Assembly (NCBI RefSeq): GCF_014171475.1
Contig: NZ_CP048817.1
Coordinates: 3,348,001 to 3,412,000, forward strand
From: Sphingomonas sp. So64.6b
Lineage (GTDB): Bacteria; Pseudomonadota; Alphaproteobacteria; Sphingomonadales; Sphingomonadaceae
Length of the DNA: 64,000 nt
Direction: 5' to 3'
In this document: positions 37,235-46,267 of the stretch, in pieces
Layout: every line of letters starts with the position of its first letter
Position numbering within the stretch: the stretch's first letter is position 1
Translations under genes and position numbers: made by a program
Notes under the pieces: generated by a model
Told to the model about the DNA's origin: nothing
What the model saw: only the letters and a program-made list of their open reading frames with translations
Database searches by the model: none

Positions 37235-38082
37235 TCGACACCAAGGGCCTGCACCGCATCGCCGACGCCTATCGCGCGGCCTATGTCGCACATGATCCGA
37301 CGCTCGCCCCGATCGCGACTCATGTCCGCTTCAGCGAGAACAATGTCGCACTGCCGTTTCCGGACGGCAGCTGGGACAGCGTCGCGGAAGAAGTCGGCCC
37401 CGCGCTGACGCTGGTCGATGTCGTCGCGGGCACGATCGGCATCTTCACCGCCATTCGCATGCTTGACGTGCCCGGCTTTCTGGCGATCCGGCTGCGCGTG
37501 ACCAATGGCGAGATCGTCGAGGCGGAGCATATCCTGTCGACCCGTCGCAACCTGTCGGGGCCGCCCACGCCGATCGGCAAGATCGAGGATTTCCGCCACG
37601 ACCCCGGCCTGCTCCAGCCGGTCGAACCCGCCGAACGCATGTCGCGCGCCGCGCTGATCGGCATCGCCAATGGTTATTGGTCGACACTGGAGAACAACAC
37701 CGGTGAAATCCGCGACACTGCATTCTCGCCCGACTGCGTCCGGTTCGAGAATGGCATGGCCTTCCCCGACGTCGAGAAGCTGTTCCGCCTCGGTCGCTAC
37801 CGTTTCAACGAACGCGTGCGCGACCGCGATTTCGTCGTCGTCGACGAAGCGCGCGGGCTGGTGATGAGCCGTGCGTTCATCGATCATAAGGGCGTGCTCG
37901 ACAATTATACGCTGACCGACGGCACGGAGATGAAGTCGATCTTCCGCGAACCGCATAGCTGGAGCGTGCTGGAGCTGTTCAAGATCAAGGCCGGCCGCAT
38001 CACCGCGGTGGAGGCGACCTTCATCGCCGTTCCCTATTACATGCCCTCGCCATGGACGCCGTCGCAGCGCTGGCCGGGCTGA
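37231..38082 (+). CDS. NTF2-like protein, second of two paralogues
   Basis: A 283-residue protein beginning MIDTKGLHRIADAYRAAYVA, directly coupled to the MFS gene. Its first half lines up by eye with the protein at 33509: the AHDP, RF-x-EN-x-V and LRLRVTNGEIVEAEHIL segments occupy the same places. The second half has YWSTLENNTGEIRDTAFSPD and RFENGMAFP, a likely second NTF2-like unit. Having two such proteins in one operon suggests two successive steps or a hetero-oligomer. Function unknown. The alpha/beta hydrolase follows after 17 bases. Confidence 0.7.
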   Translation: MIDTKGLHRIADAYRAAYVAHDPTLAPIATHVRFSENNVALPFPDGSWDSVAEEVGPALTLVDVVAGTIGIFTAIRMLDVPGFLAIRLRVTNGEIVEAEHILSTRRNLSGPPTPIGKIEDFRHDPGLLQPVEPAERMSRAALIGIANGYWSTLENNTGEIRDTAFSPDCVRFENGMAFPDVEKLFRLGRYRFNERVRDRDFVVVDEARGLVMSRAFIDHKGVLDNYTLTDGTEMKSIFREPHSWSVLELFKIKAGRITAVEATFIAVPYYMPSPWTPSQRWPG

Positions 38083-38099
38083 GCCACCGGAGACCATTA

Positions 38100-38876
38100 A
38101 TGCACATCGTCACCAGCAGCGGCTGCCGCCTGAACGTGGTCGTTGACGGGCCCGAAGACGGCAAGCCGATCCTGTTGTCGCATTATCTGGGCGGCCGGCT
38201 GGAGACGTTCGACGGCCAGCTATCCGCGCTCGCGGGGCGCCGCGTCATCCGCTTCGATACTCGCGGCCACGGCGCGAGCGATGCGCCGCCAGGCGACTAT
38301 TCGGTCGCGATGCTCGGTGCCGATGCATTGGCGATCCTTGACGCACTGGACATCACGCGTGCCGATTTCGTGGGCGTGTCCCAAGGTGGCATGACGGGGA
38401 TGTGGCTCGCCGCCAATTTTCCGGAACGGATCGACCGGCTGGTATTGGCGAACACCACGGCATTCATCCCGAACAAGCCCGTCTGGGATGAGCTGGCAGC
38501 ACAAGCGCGGGCCGACGGCATGGCCGACATTGCGCGCAGCACAATCACCAGCTGGCTCAGCGACGGATTTCGCGAGGCTGCGCCGGCACAGGTCGAGATG
38601 CTCATCGGCCACATGGCAACGATGGCCGCGCTCGGCTATATCGGCAACACGCGCGCGCTCCGCGACGTGGACCTGCGCGCGGACCTGGCGCGGATCGGCG
38701 CCCCAACTCTCGTGATCGGCGGTGCCGAGGATGGCCCGCGTGGCGCCTCGGTGCCGATTATCACCGCTGGCGTGAGGCACGGGCACAGCACCATATTGCC
38801 GCACGCGGCACATCTTTCGCACATCGAGAATCCGGCGGCGTTCAACGACGCCCTTGCCCAACATCTGAATTCCTGA
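38100..38876 (+). CDS. Alpha/beta hydrolase, PcaD-like
   Basis: A 258-residue alpha/beta hydrolase of the size of 3-oxoadipate enol-lactonase. The nucleophile elbow is GVSQGG (Ser around residue 96); the oxyanion strand is LLSHYLGGRLETFDGQ; the Asp is in the AEDG turn and the His in HAAHLSHIENP. Substrate is likely an ester or enol lactone produced in this pathway, but cannot be specified. ATG 38100 has GGAG seven bases before it and is preferred to the open frame reaching 38052. It is the last gene of the plus-strand catabolic operon, ending one base from the convergent MarR gene. Confidence 0.85.
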   Translation: MHIVTSSGCRLNVVVDGPEDGKPILLSHYLGGRLETFDGQLSALAGRRVIRFDTRGHGASDAPPGDYSVAMLGADALAILDALDITRADFVGVSQGGMTGMWLAANFPERIDRLVLANTTAFIPNKPVWDELAAQARADGMADIARSTITSWLSDGFREAAPAQVEMLIGHMATMAALGYIGNTRALRDVDLRADLARIGAPTLVIGGAEDGPRGASVPIITAGVRHGHSTILPHAAHLSHIENPAAFNDALAQHLNS

Positions 38877-38877
38877 A

Positions 38878-39414
38878 TCAGCCGTCGCTGTAGAGCGACA
38901 ACAGCTCCAGCAGCTTGGCGACATTCTCCGTGCCCATGCGCGCTTCGACCCGCGCGCGCACTTCATCATGCTTTCGGGCCAAAAGCCGGACGAATGTTTC
39001 GCCCGATTCGGTCAAACGCAAATGCTTGATCCGCCGATCCGTCTCGCTCGACGTTCGCCCGACATAGCCGCGGCTTACCAGGCCGTCGATATGGGGCACC
39101 AGGTTGTTCGGCGTAATGTGCAGCAGGCTCGACAGGGCCGATGGCGGACAGCCGGGATTGTGACGGATCGTCATCAGAATCGCATAATGTTGAGTCGTGA
39201 TATCCAGCGGTGCGAACACTTCCGAAAATAGTCCGTCCGCCACGCTTACCGAGCGCCGAAGTCGAAATCCGACGGCCCTGTCCAATTCGGGTGCAAGAGT
39301 GAGATCAAAGCCAATGCCGCGACGCGGTTGTGGCCGCGTAGGCGTCGCCGGACGCCCGGGCGCGGGCGTTATGGGATCGGTCACTGAGACTGGCGCGTCC
39401 GCTCCTTTGGGCAT
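38878..39414 (-). CDS. MarR family transcription regulator
   Basis: A regulator of about 178 residues with a MarR winged-helix: ITTQHYAILMTIRHNPGCPPSALSSLL, ITPNNLVPHIDGLVSRGYV, and the beta-wing TSSETDRRIKHLRLTESGE. Start is uncertain: ATG 39414 (MPKGADA), ATG 39456 or TTG 39501 all lie in frame, and the N-terminal 40 residues are proline-rich and unlike MarR. The family usually represses catabolic genes and is released by aromatic compounds. Convergent to the catabolic operon, it is the obvious candidate regulator. Confidence 0.83.
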   Translation of the reverse strand: MPKGADAPVSVTDPITPAPGRPATPTRPQPRRGIGFDLTLAPELDRAVGFRLRRSVSVADGLFSEVFAPLDITTQHYAILMTIRHNPGCPPSALSSLLHITPNNLVPHIDGLVSRGYVGRTSSETDRRIKHLRLTESGETFVRLLARKHDEVRARVEARMGTENVAKLLELLSLYSDG

Positions 39415-39550
39415 GGTGTCGCATGTCTCAGGGCACGAATATTGTCCAGTACCCATGAAGCGGGCGGTCCGAATGGCAGCTGTGTCACGGTCCGCTTTCA
39501 AGCCTGTCGGCTGTGGAATGGTCCTGTCCCCGCAATCGGCCGGGCTCGGG

Positions 39551-39898
39551 TCAGGCCCGTGCAGCGACGATGATGATCTCCACCCGATAATCGGGTGTTG
39601 CCAGCCTTGCTTCGCCGGTTGCCCGGGTCGGCGCCGGCGCGCCCGCGATCCACGCGTCCCAGACCGCGTTCATCTCCGCGAAATCGGCCATGTCGGCAAG
39701 CCAGATGGTCGCGCTGAGCAAGTGATCCTTGTCGCTTCCGGTGCGCGCCAGCAACGCGTCGATCTGGGCGAGCACAGCGTGAGTCTGCCGGATCACGGAC
39801 TCGCCCGGTGCCCCAACCTGACCGGCGAAGTAGATGGTGTCGCCATGAATGACCGCCTGGCTCATGCGTGGGCCGGCATCGATACGGGTAATGGTCAT
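39551..39898 (-). CDS. RidA family (YjgF/L-PSP) protein
   Basis: A 115-residue RidA-like protein: MTITRIDAGPRMSQAVIHGD, IYFAGQVGAPGESVIRQTHAVLAQIDALL, LLSATIWLADMADFAEMNAVWDAW and the C-terminal YRVEIIIVAA. The arginine that binds the substrate carboxylate in true RidA falls in the PAPTRATGEARLA segment. Such proteins deaminate reactive enamines or act in aromatic side pathways. ATG 39898 fits the family start; the frame is open to 40006 only by chance. It is between the MarR gene and the large unknown operon, 117 bases beyond the operon's last stop. Confidence 0.88.
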   Translation of the reverse strand: MTITRIDAGPRMSQAVIHGDTIYFAGQVGAPGESVIRQTHAVLAQIDALLARTGSDKDHLLSATIWLADMADFAEMNAVWDAWIAGAPAPTRATGEARLATPDYRVEIIIVAARA

Positions 39899-40015
39899 GA
39901 AGATATCCCTGCTTGCTGACGCACAGGCCAATAACGACTGAACGGCGGATCGCGAACATTGATTGCAATCGCCGGTGTGCCGCGCGGGACATAGCTGGCT
40001 CCGCAACAGCGCAAT

Positions 40016-41608
40016 TCAGGTCCGTATCGCCGCCGCACCACCGCCGGCCGGAGCCGTCGCGGTGCCGGCTGTGGTCGATCCGCCGGATGCCGGCGACCCG
40101 GCGCCGGCGGGCGGGTTTGGAGCGGCGGCGCCGCCCGGTGCACCGCCCCCGACCGCTGTCCCGCCGGTAGTGGTTCCACCGCTCCCGGCGACCGGTGCGG
40201 TGCCTCCAGCGCCACCGGTCGTTGTTCCGCCCGGGGGGCTGCCTGACCCAGCACCGGTCCGGGCGGCGCCTGTAGTGGTCGAGCCGCCAGCTGCGCCACC
40301 CCCGGAGGTAGAACCGGCACCCGAGGTCGAACCGGCGCCCGCGCCGCTCCCGGCTGCCCCTCCCGCGCCCCTGCCGGTAAGCGCGCCGATCGCGGAATCG
40401 ACCGCGCTCGGCGGTGGCGGCGGCGGTGTGGGCGCCAGCGCGGGCGGGCGGTTGGCCCCGCGCGCGGTGTTGGCCGCCTGATCGGCGGTGATGCGGGCGC
40501 GATCGGTTTCCGCCGCGATCGACAATTCGCGTTCGGGGTTGAGCGTATTGAGGCGGAGGCGCTCGACCGTCTGCTCTGACGCAATGCGGTCGAGCGGCAC
40601 CTGATCGGTGCGGAAATGCAGCTCGACCGAGCTGTTGAGGTCGGCGGATGCGTTGGTCTGCTCGCGCGTCGCGACATCGTCGGTGCGGACATAGCCGATC
40701 GTCGTATTCACCGAAGCCGATGCGCTCCATAAACCGATGCCGCCTGATGCGCTCGCGCCCATCGTCGTCCGCGTGTCGAAGCCACTGTGCGACTGTTCCT
40801 CGGCGGCCGAACTCGCGTCGATGTGAAAGCGCATCGATGCGTTGATGCGGCCCGAATCGATCACGATGCGCTGCATGCCCATCTGCACCATGGTGGCGAG
40901 CATCTGCTGACGATTGCGCGCGAGCGACGCGCGCACGAACGGCACGAGTTCCTGCGCGCCGGTCGGCACCGCCGTGCCCGGCTCCAGGCTGAGCGCCGCA
41001 CGAATGGCGTCGACACTCGGCGGCGCGCCGCGTGTCGTGAGCCGCACTGGTTCGGGCTCGTCCTCCGGGTCGGGCACGTCGCGCGGGTCGGGCGGCTCGG
41101 GTTCCTCGACCGCGAAACTCTGCGGAAATTGCTGCGCGAGCCAGCGCTTCGCCGGGTCGTCGCTGCTCCCGCCGAGCGAGGAAAATCCGTCGAGCGACTG
41201 CGAGACCCCGCGAACCAGTTCGACATATTGTTGCAGCTGCTGCTGGTTGGTTTCGACCATCGCGCGAAAAACGCCGGTGATCAGTTCGTTGACGAAGCGC
41301 GGAAAGCTGATCGCCTGCAGCATGCGGCGCGTCGTGCCCGCCATCCCCTCGACCGCCGAACCGCCATAATGTCCTGCCGCATCCATGGCGCGAGCGACCG
41401 GAGGCATTTGCGGCGCCGGGGCACTGCTCTCTTCCTCCAGCAGTTTTGCCGCATGCGCGATGCGGACCAGCGCGTTGGCGATCGTCCGCCGGTCGTCCGG
41501 CGCGACCTGTTCGAACCCCTGCGCCTGAGTCAGCGCGTCGTGAACCACCGCCCGGACATGGCCGGGCGGTTGCGCCAAAGCCGCGGTGGCGGGCGCGGTC
41601 GTCATCAT
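40016..41608 (-). CDS. Unknown operon protein, paralogue 1 (long low-complexity tail)
   Basis: A 530-residue protein of unknown family, one of four paralogues here. Block N (about 17-55, VRAVVHDALTQAQGFEQV) is shared with paralogues 2 and 3. Block A (101-140) has FPRFVNELITGVFRAMVET then a helical LQQYVELVRGVSQSL. Block B (232-265) is NRQQMLATMVQMGMQRIVI then SGRINASMRFHI. Block C (325-345) is SSVELHFRTDQVPLDRIAS. Residues 385-530 are Pro/Gly/Ala/Thr-rich low complexity, far longer than in the other paralogues, perhaps a flexible tether. There is no signal peptide or membrane helix. It is the last gene of the operon, one base after the preceding stop. Confidence 0.8.
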   Translation of the reverse strand: MMTTAPATAALAQPPGHVRAVVHDALTQAQGFEQVAPDDRRTIANALVRIAHAAKLLEEESSAPAPQMPPVARAMDAAGHYGGSAVEGMAGTTRRMLQAISFPRFVNELITGVFRAMVETNQQQLQQYVELVRGVSQSLDGFSSLGGSSDDPAKRWLAQQFPQSFAVEEPEPPDPRDVPDPEDEPEPVRLTTRGAPPSVDAIRAALSLEPGTAVPTGAQELVPFVRASLARNRQQMLATMVQMGMQRIVIDSGRINASMRFHIDASSAAEEQSHSGFDTRTTMGASASGGIGLWSASASVNTTIGYVRTDDVATREQTNASADLNSSVELHFRTDQVPLDRIASEQTVERLRLNTLNPERELSIAAETDRARITADQAANTARGANRPPALAPTPPPPPPSAVDSAIGALTGRGAGGAAGSGAGAGSTSGAGSTSGGGAAGGSTTTGAARTGAGSGSPPGGTTTGGAGGTAPVAGSGGTTTGGTAVGGGAPGGAAAPNPPAGAGSPASGGSTTAGTATAPAGGGAAAIRT

Positions 41609-41609
41609 G

Positions 41610-42569
41610 TCAGCGCCCGAGGTCGCGCCAGGCCGACCCGCCCGCATCCGGTGCCCTGCCGCCCGCCGGAGCGCGGGCGGATACAGCCGGTTGTTCGCTT
41701 TCACCGCGCACGATCGACAGCGTTTCGTCGACCCAGTCGATCGCCGCGTCGACGACGAGATCGCCGTTGGAGACCAGCGACCCACCGCCTCCCTCGATCG
41801 TATCGACATGGTCGGCCAGCCAGGCCAGCACCGCCATCCCCGCGCGCCCGCGCCGCAGATGCGTCAGCGTCGGCCGTGACGTCCGACGAAAGCGGCGATC
41901 GATCGCGGTCACCGCATCCCACATCGTTCGCGCGGCGAGCATCGCACGCACCGAAGGATGATTGAGAATCGCGATCGCCTGACCCAGCGATTGCAGGATT
42001 TCACGCGCCAGCATCTGCACCATGTCATTCGACGCCGCCGCGACGTTTTCCGCCAGACGGGCAGCGGCGGCGCGGGCACGTCCCTGGCCGCCGCCATCGA
42101 CCGCCTTCATGATCGAGTCGCACAAATCGAGCAGCATTTCCTCGAAGTCGCTATTCGCGCCGCCGGCGGCATCGTCCGGCCCGGCCGGCGCCCCAAACAA
42201 CCGGCCGAACAGCGCGAGGCGTTCGGCTTCGTTCGCGCGGTCGTTCCGTCCATCCCAGAATGTCTCGATCAGCGCCGCCGCTTCGCCAAGATCCCCGCCC
42301 AGCGCGCCGGTCCGCACCAGCCGCGTCAGGTCGTCGGCAGCCTGGATCAGGCCGGCCGCCTCAAGCGTCGAGGCAAGGTACAGGCTGGCGATCGCGCGGA
42401 GCTGCATCGCATCGGCGCGCTCCGCCGGAGGCAAGTCGATCTGGCCAAGCTCGGCCATCATCACGCTGTGCGCTTCGGCCGCCAGCACCAGATTTTCGGC
42501 CTCTTCGAGCGCACGGCGCAGGCCGAAGGGTGTCGCCGTCGTGAGCGACCGGGTGTCCACGCCGGTCAT
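41610..42569 (-). CDS. Unknown operon protein related to the 619-residue protein
   Basis: A 319-residue, mostly helical protein without recognised family, signal peptide or membrane segment. Residues about 205-275 (AIAILNHPSVRAMLAARTMW, then WLADHVDTI) match the C-terminal half of the protein at 46268 (ALLRDPELRAAFGARDMW, then WIANHTDRL), so the two share a domain. The N-terminal 120 residues are acidic helices. Its start overlaps the stop of paralogue 2 by four bases and its end is one base from paralogue 1. Probably a structural or adaptor component; that is inference. Confidence 0.78.
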   Translation of the reverse strand: MTGVDTRSLTTATPFGLRRALEEAENLVLAAEAHSVMMAELGQIDLPPAERADAMQLRAIASLYLASTLEAAGLIQAADDLTRLVRTGALGGDLGEAAALIETFWDGRNDRANEAERLALFGRLFGAPAGPDDAAGGANSDFEEMLLDLCDSIMKAVDGGGQGRARAAAARLAENVAAASNDMVQMLAREILQSLGQAIAILNHPSVRAMLAARTMWDAVTAIDRRFRRTSRPTLTHLRRGRAGMAVLAWLADHVDTIEGGGGSLVSNGDLVVDAAIDWVDETLSIVRGESEQPAVSARAPAGGRAPDAGGSAWRDLGR

Positions 42570-43789
42570 TGCCCCGGCGTCGCCGGCGCGGCAGGCGTCG
42601 GCGTCGCTCCGGAACGCGCCATGTTGCGCGGCGGGGTGGGCTGCGAATTGCCCTGGATCGCCCCGATCATCTCGGGCGTCGCCATCTTCTCCAGCGGCAG
42701 ATAATCGGACTTGAAGTTGACCCGGACCTCGCCCTGCAGCTTGGCTGTCAGATCGAGCTTCGATTCACTCGTCTCGTCGACACCAGTGCTGACGGTCGCG
42801 ACATGCGATTGTTCGTTGACGTTGACCGAGCCACCGCCAAAACCGAGGAACCCGCCGCCAAAGGCGCTGACATTCTTGTTCCTGCTGGTCTGGCGATCAT
42901 AGGCCGAAGCACGATAGCCGCGCTTCGCTTCATCGGTCGCGCGCATGTCGAACTTCACCTTGGCGACGATCGAGCCGTCGGTCACGACGATACGGTTGAT
43001 CCCGAGCATCACCATCGATGCCAGAAGCTGCTGCCGCGACTTGGCCATGGTCAGGCGCGCCGCATTGACCAGCGCCATCTCGGTCTCTTCTTCGGAAAGA
43101 TCGGTCGCCGCTTCCCCGCTCATGCCGAGCGTCGAATGCACTTCGGCCAGAGCGGCTTCCTCATCGTCCGAGGTCACCTTCAACTTCGAATTGCCCTCAT
43201 CGTCGATATCCACGTCGAGCAGATCGGGGAAGCGCTGCGCCAGATAATCGCGGCCCTGACCCATGCCGATATTCTCGGCCATATAATCTTCTGCGGTCTT
43301 CGCGACGGCGGCGACCAGCTCGCCATAGGCGCGCATCTGTTCGATCGAGGTTTCCACGATCGTCTTGAACACATTGTTGATCAGCCCGCCGACAAAGGCC
43401 GGGAAATCGACTTCCTTGACCAGGCGAACGAACTGGTCGGTACCCTGTGCCGCGGCGCCCGCAACGAAATCCTTACCGGCAAAACCGGGCGACTGGGACA
43501 GGTTCTTGCGCGTCTGTTCATTGGCGTCGGCCTGTGCTTCGGCCAGGACGGGGGCCATGACAGGGGCGGTCTGTTCGACGATGCGGTTGGGGTCGTCCAT
43601 ATAGGCGAGCACCTTGACCATATCGTGCGCGAGCTTGGCCTGTTCCTCGTTCGTCATCTGCGCATAAGCGGGAATCTGCGTCAGCATCGACTGCACTTTG
43701 GGGCGCACGCGGGCCAGCGCATCGGGAGACAGGCCGGTCGGCGGCTGAACCGCGACCTCGTGGCGTTCGATGACGGATGCGGCGGTCAT
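42566..43789 (-). CDS. Unknown operon protein, paralogue 2
   Basis: A 407-residue protein. Block N (about 26-62, LARVRPKVQSMLTQIPAYAQ), block A (127-170, VDFPAFVGGLINNVFKTIVE then EQMRAYGELVAAVAKTAEDY), block B (251-280, SRQQLLASMVMLGINRIVVT then DGSIVAKVKF) and block C (353-378, GEVRVNFKSDYLPLEKMATP) are all present. Between A and B lies an acidic region; a glycine-rich stretch (SAFGGGFLGFGGGSVNV) precedes C. The C-terminus is a short Pro/Ala tail. Closest to paralogue 3, with nearly identical block C. No recognised family. It starts three bases after the stop of paralogue 3 and overlaps the next gene by four. Confidence 0.8.
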   Translation of the reverse strand: MTAASVIERHEVAVQPPTGLSPDALARVRPKVQSMLTQIPAYAQMTNEEQAKLAHDMVKVLAYMDDPNRIVEQTAPVMAPVLAEAQADANEQTRKNLSQSPGFAGKDFVAGAAAQGTDQFVRLVKEVDFPAFVGGLINNVFKTIVETSIEQMRAYGELVAAVAKTAEDYMAENIGMGQGRDYLAQRFPDLLDVDIDDEGNSKLKVTSDDEEAALAEVHSTLGMSGEAATDLSEEETEMALVNAARLTMAKSRQQLLASMVMLGINRIVVTDGSIVAKVKFDMRATDEAKRGYRASAYDRQTSRNKNVSAFGGGFLGFGGGSVNVNEQSHVATVSTGVDETSESKLDLTAKLQGEVRVNFKSDYLPLEKMATPEMIGAIQGNSQPTPPRNMARSGATPTPAAPATPGQ

Positions 43790-43792
43790 GGC

Positions 43793-45121
43793 TCAGACCC
43801 TTGCCGGCGCCGGTGCGGGAGCCGGCGCGGGCGGCGGCGGCGCGGCGACCGGCGCCGGCGCAGGGCCGGGCGTATATTGCGGTTTGTTGTGATCGATCGG
43901 CTTGGAGCGCATCTGGATCGCCGCCATCATTTCGGGCGTCGCCATCTTGTCGAGCGGCATATAGTCCGATTTGAAATTGACCTCGACCGCACCCATCAGG
44001 CTCGCCTTGGCGGAGAAATTGTCGTTCTGCGTCTCGCTCGCCATGGACTGCGCGGTCATGACCGGCTTCTCAGTATATTTATACTTGCCCTTGGTGTAGT
44101 AATCGGCGTCGTAAGTGCCAGTATAACTACCCTTTCCAGCCTCATAAGAACTATTGCTCGAGCGCGAACCCTTGTCGCTCGTCTCATTCTCGGTTTCGGT
44201 TGTACCCATCTTCAACAGGTTGCCTTGCGCATCGCGCGCATAGTCGCGCGCCATCGCGGTGCGCGAAAGCTGCCGTTGGCTCGACGCGTTGAAATCATAC
44301 ATGATCTTCGCCGAGATCTTGCCGTTGGTCACGACGATGCGCGACAGGCCCATCAGCACCATCGTCGCGAGCAATTGCTGCCGCGACGTGGCGATCTGCC
44401 CGCGCGCCGCCTTGATCAGCGTTTCCTGCACCTCCGGATCGGACACGTCGATCGACTCGATCGGCTTGTCGGCGTGCTGGTTGAGCGTGCCGGCGACATT
44501 GGCGAGTGCCGCGTCCTGATCCACCCCGTCCTTCAGCTTGAGAACGGGTTGCGTGCCCCCGGTAAAAGTGTCGGGCCCGACGTCGAACACATCCGGAAAC
44601 GCCTCGCAGAGTTGATCCTTACCGTCGTCCGACGTCGTATTGTCGTCGCGGAACTGGTTGAGCGACTTCGAGACGTCGGAGACCATCTTCGAATACGCCT
44701 CCATCTGCTGGATGTTCGACGTCACGATCGAGTTGAATACGCCATCGATCAGCCCCGAAACGAATTCGACGAAATTGACCTGCCTCATGAACTCGCCGGC
44801 GATCGCCGCGCCTTCGCGCGCGGCCCCGGCGGTGAAGGGATCGTTGCCGATCGCATCGACCGCTGCCTGGTCCGATTCATACTGGTCGACCCCGCCCGCC
44901 ATTGCCTGAGACGATACGGAAGAGGTGCCCGGCGCAGCCTGGCCGACCAATGCGTCGGCGATCCGCGCGGTGTCGCGCGCAACCTGCATCTGCTGGCTCG
45001 ACGGCAGCTGATGAAAGGCCGGCGTCGCGGCGAGCAGTTCCTGCACCTTGGCGCGAACCTCCGGGCGCGGTGGCGGCTCGACACCAATGTCGTCGAGCGG
45101 GATGCGAGCGGCTGCGTTCAT
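43793..45121 (-). CDS. Unknown operon protein, paralogue 3
   Basis: A 442-residue protein. Block N (20-60, RPEVRAKVQELLAATPAFHQ), block A (115-158, VNFVEFVSGLIDGVFNSIVT then QQMEAYSKMVSDVSKSLNQF), block B (246-278, SRQQLLATMVLMGLSRIVVT then NGKISAKIMYDF) and block C (near 380-405, VEVNFKSDYMPLDKMATPEM) are the clearest copies of the family pattern. A Ser/Tyr/Gly-rich segment (around 315-345) separates B and C, and a Pro/Ala-rich tail ends the protein. No signal peptide. It precedes paralogue 2 by three bases. The duplicate pair 2 and 3 probably arose by tandem duplication. Confidence 0.8.
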   Translation of the reverse strand: MNAAARIPLDDIGVEPPPRPEVRAKVQELLAATPAFHQLPSSQQMQVARDTARIADALVGQAAPGTSSVSSQAMAGGVDQYESDQAAVDAIGNDPFTAGAAREGAAIAGEFMRQVNFVEFVSGLIDGVFNSIVTSNIQQMEAYSKMVSDVSKSLNQFRDDNTTSDDGKDQLCEAFPDVFDVGPDTFTGGTQPVLKLKDGVDQDAALANVAGTLNQHADKPIESIDVSDPEVQETLIKAARGQIATSRQQLLATMVLMGLSRIVVTNGKISAKIMYDFNASSQRQLSRTAMARDYARDAQGNLLKMGTTETENETSDKGSRSSNSSYEAGKGSYTGTYDADYYTKGKYKYTEKPVMTAQSMASETQNDNFSAKASLMGAVEVNFKSDYMPLDKMATPEMMAAIQMRSKPIDHNKPQYTPGPAPAPVAAPPPPAPAPAPAPARV

Positions 45122-45184
45122 GACATGGATCCTCGGACAATCAGCGGCAGAGCGGTGGCGGCAACAGAGCGGTGACGGTGCGGC

Positions 45185-46237
45185 TCAGTGCACCGACAGT
45201 GGCGTCCCCTCGGACACGAGCCCGGCGGACGGGCTGATCTCGAACTCGACCGGACGCAGGAACAGGCCGATCTTGGGTGGGCCCGAGGGCGCGATCTTGA
45301 CGCTCAGGATGCTGAAGCGCCCCGGCCAGACATTGTCTTCCGGCGTAAAGGCCTCGAGAAAGCGTTCCAGCGTGCCCAGTTCGCGCGGACGCTCGCGCAA
45401 GTTCATGGTCAGCAATTGCAGGAAATTCGGCGGCACGTCGGGGATCGCGTCGAGCATCACCTGCAGTTCGAGTTCGACACCTTGCGGGCTGCGGCCGAAT
45501 GCGACCAGCGCAGCGCCGGGCGGGATCTCGAAGCGCCCGCCAAGCGCGACGCCGATCACCTGGAGAATGCTGGCGAGCCGCTTGCCCAGCCCGAGTTCGT
45601 CGAGCATCGGCTGCATCTCGGCAAGGCGGAAGCCGTTGGTCATCAGGAAGGTGACCATCTGGCTGCCATAATCCCGGCCCGCGACAAGCGTGGTGAATAC
45701 CGGCCGCATGCCCGGCATGGTCGACATAGCAGCGCCGATCAGTCGTGCCAGCGCCGGGTTGACGTCGTTCGTCGCGCCCGAGCCGCCCTCATAGGTGACG
45801 GTCGCCGATTGCAGGCCGTTGGCATCGAAACTCGATCCGAAGAATGCGCCGTAATTGAGCGCGGAGGACCGCGACAGGCCGCGCTTGCTTTCGCTTGCGC
45901 CGTCATACCAATGCAGCGCTTCATTGCCGAAATTGTCGGCGACGAGGCGCCGCATCTCGCGCGTGGCGGCGTCGCGCCGGTCGCCTGCCGACGCATCGGG
46001 ACCGAGCGGTTCCAGGTCGAAGGCCAGCGTACGAGGCTGCGCCGCACCGAATTTCGGCACGAACGGCGCAGCACCGCGCAACAGCGGATTATCCTCATAG
46101 CGCCGGTCGCCCATCGGATATGCGAAGCTGTCCTCGATCATGTTGTTGACGAAGTGCCCCGGGTCGGCGGTGCGGAGCGAGCGCGACGCCGTCATCAGGC
46201 GGGTCTTGATCCGTCGGCTCAATGGTTCGTAGCGCAT
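45185..46237 (-). CDS. Unknown 350-residue operon protein
   Basis: I do not recognise a family. The protein starts with a basic segment (MRYEPLSRRIKTRLMTASRS), then HFVNNMIEDSFAYPMGDRRY, a central glycine/serine-rich part (YGAFFGSSFDANGLQSATVT) and, in the last 130 residues, helices and strands that look like a beta-rich domain (GVALGGRFEIPPGAALVAFG, LELQVMLDAIPDVPPNF, PGRFSILSVKIAPSGPPKIG). No other copy exists in the operon. It lies 63 bases after paralogue 3 upstream in coordinates and 30 bases after the 619-residue gene in transcript order, on the same strand. Confidence 0.75.
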   Translation of the reverse strand: MRYEPLSRRIKTRLMTASRSLRTADPGHFVNNMIEDSFAYPMGDRRYEDNPLLRGAAPFVPKFGAAQPRTLAFDLEPLGPDASAGDRRDAATREMRRLVADNFGNEALHWYDGASESKRGLSRSSALNYGAFFGSSFDANGLQSATVTYEGGSGATNDVNPALARLIGAAMSTMPGMRPVFTTLVAGRDYGSQMVTFLMTNGFRLAEMQPMLDELGLGKRLASILQVIGVALGGRFEIPPGAALVAFGRSPQGVELELQVMLDAIPDVPPNFLQLLTMNLRERPRELGTLERFLEAFTPEDNVWPGRFSILSVKIAPSGPPKIGLFLRPVEFEISPSAGLVSEGTPLSVH

Positions 46238-46267
46238 GGCGCAATCCTCCTTGTGCGGGCGTGGCTA

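Noticed and set aside
42569..45175. An 868-codon plus-strand open frame opposite paralogues 2 and 3
   Set aside because: The minus-strand paralogues share conserved blocks, which proves their frame; the plus-strand product is His/Asp/Arg-rich shadow sequence.
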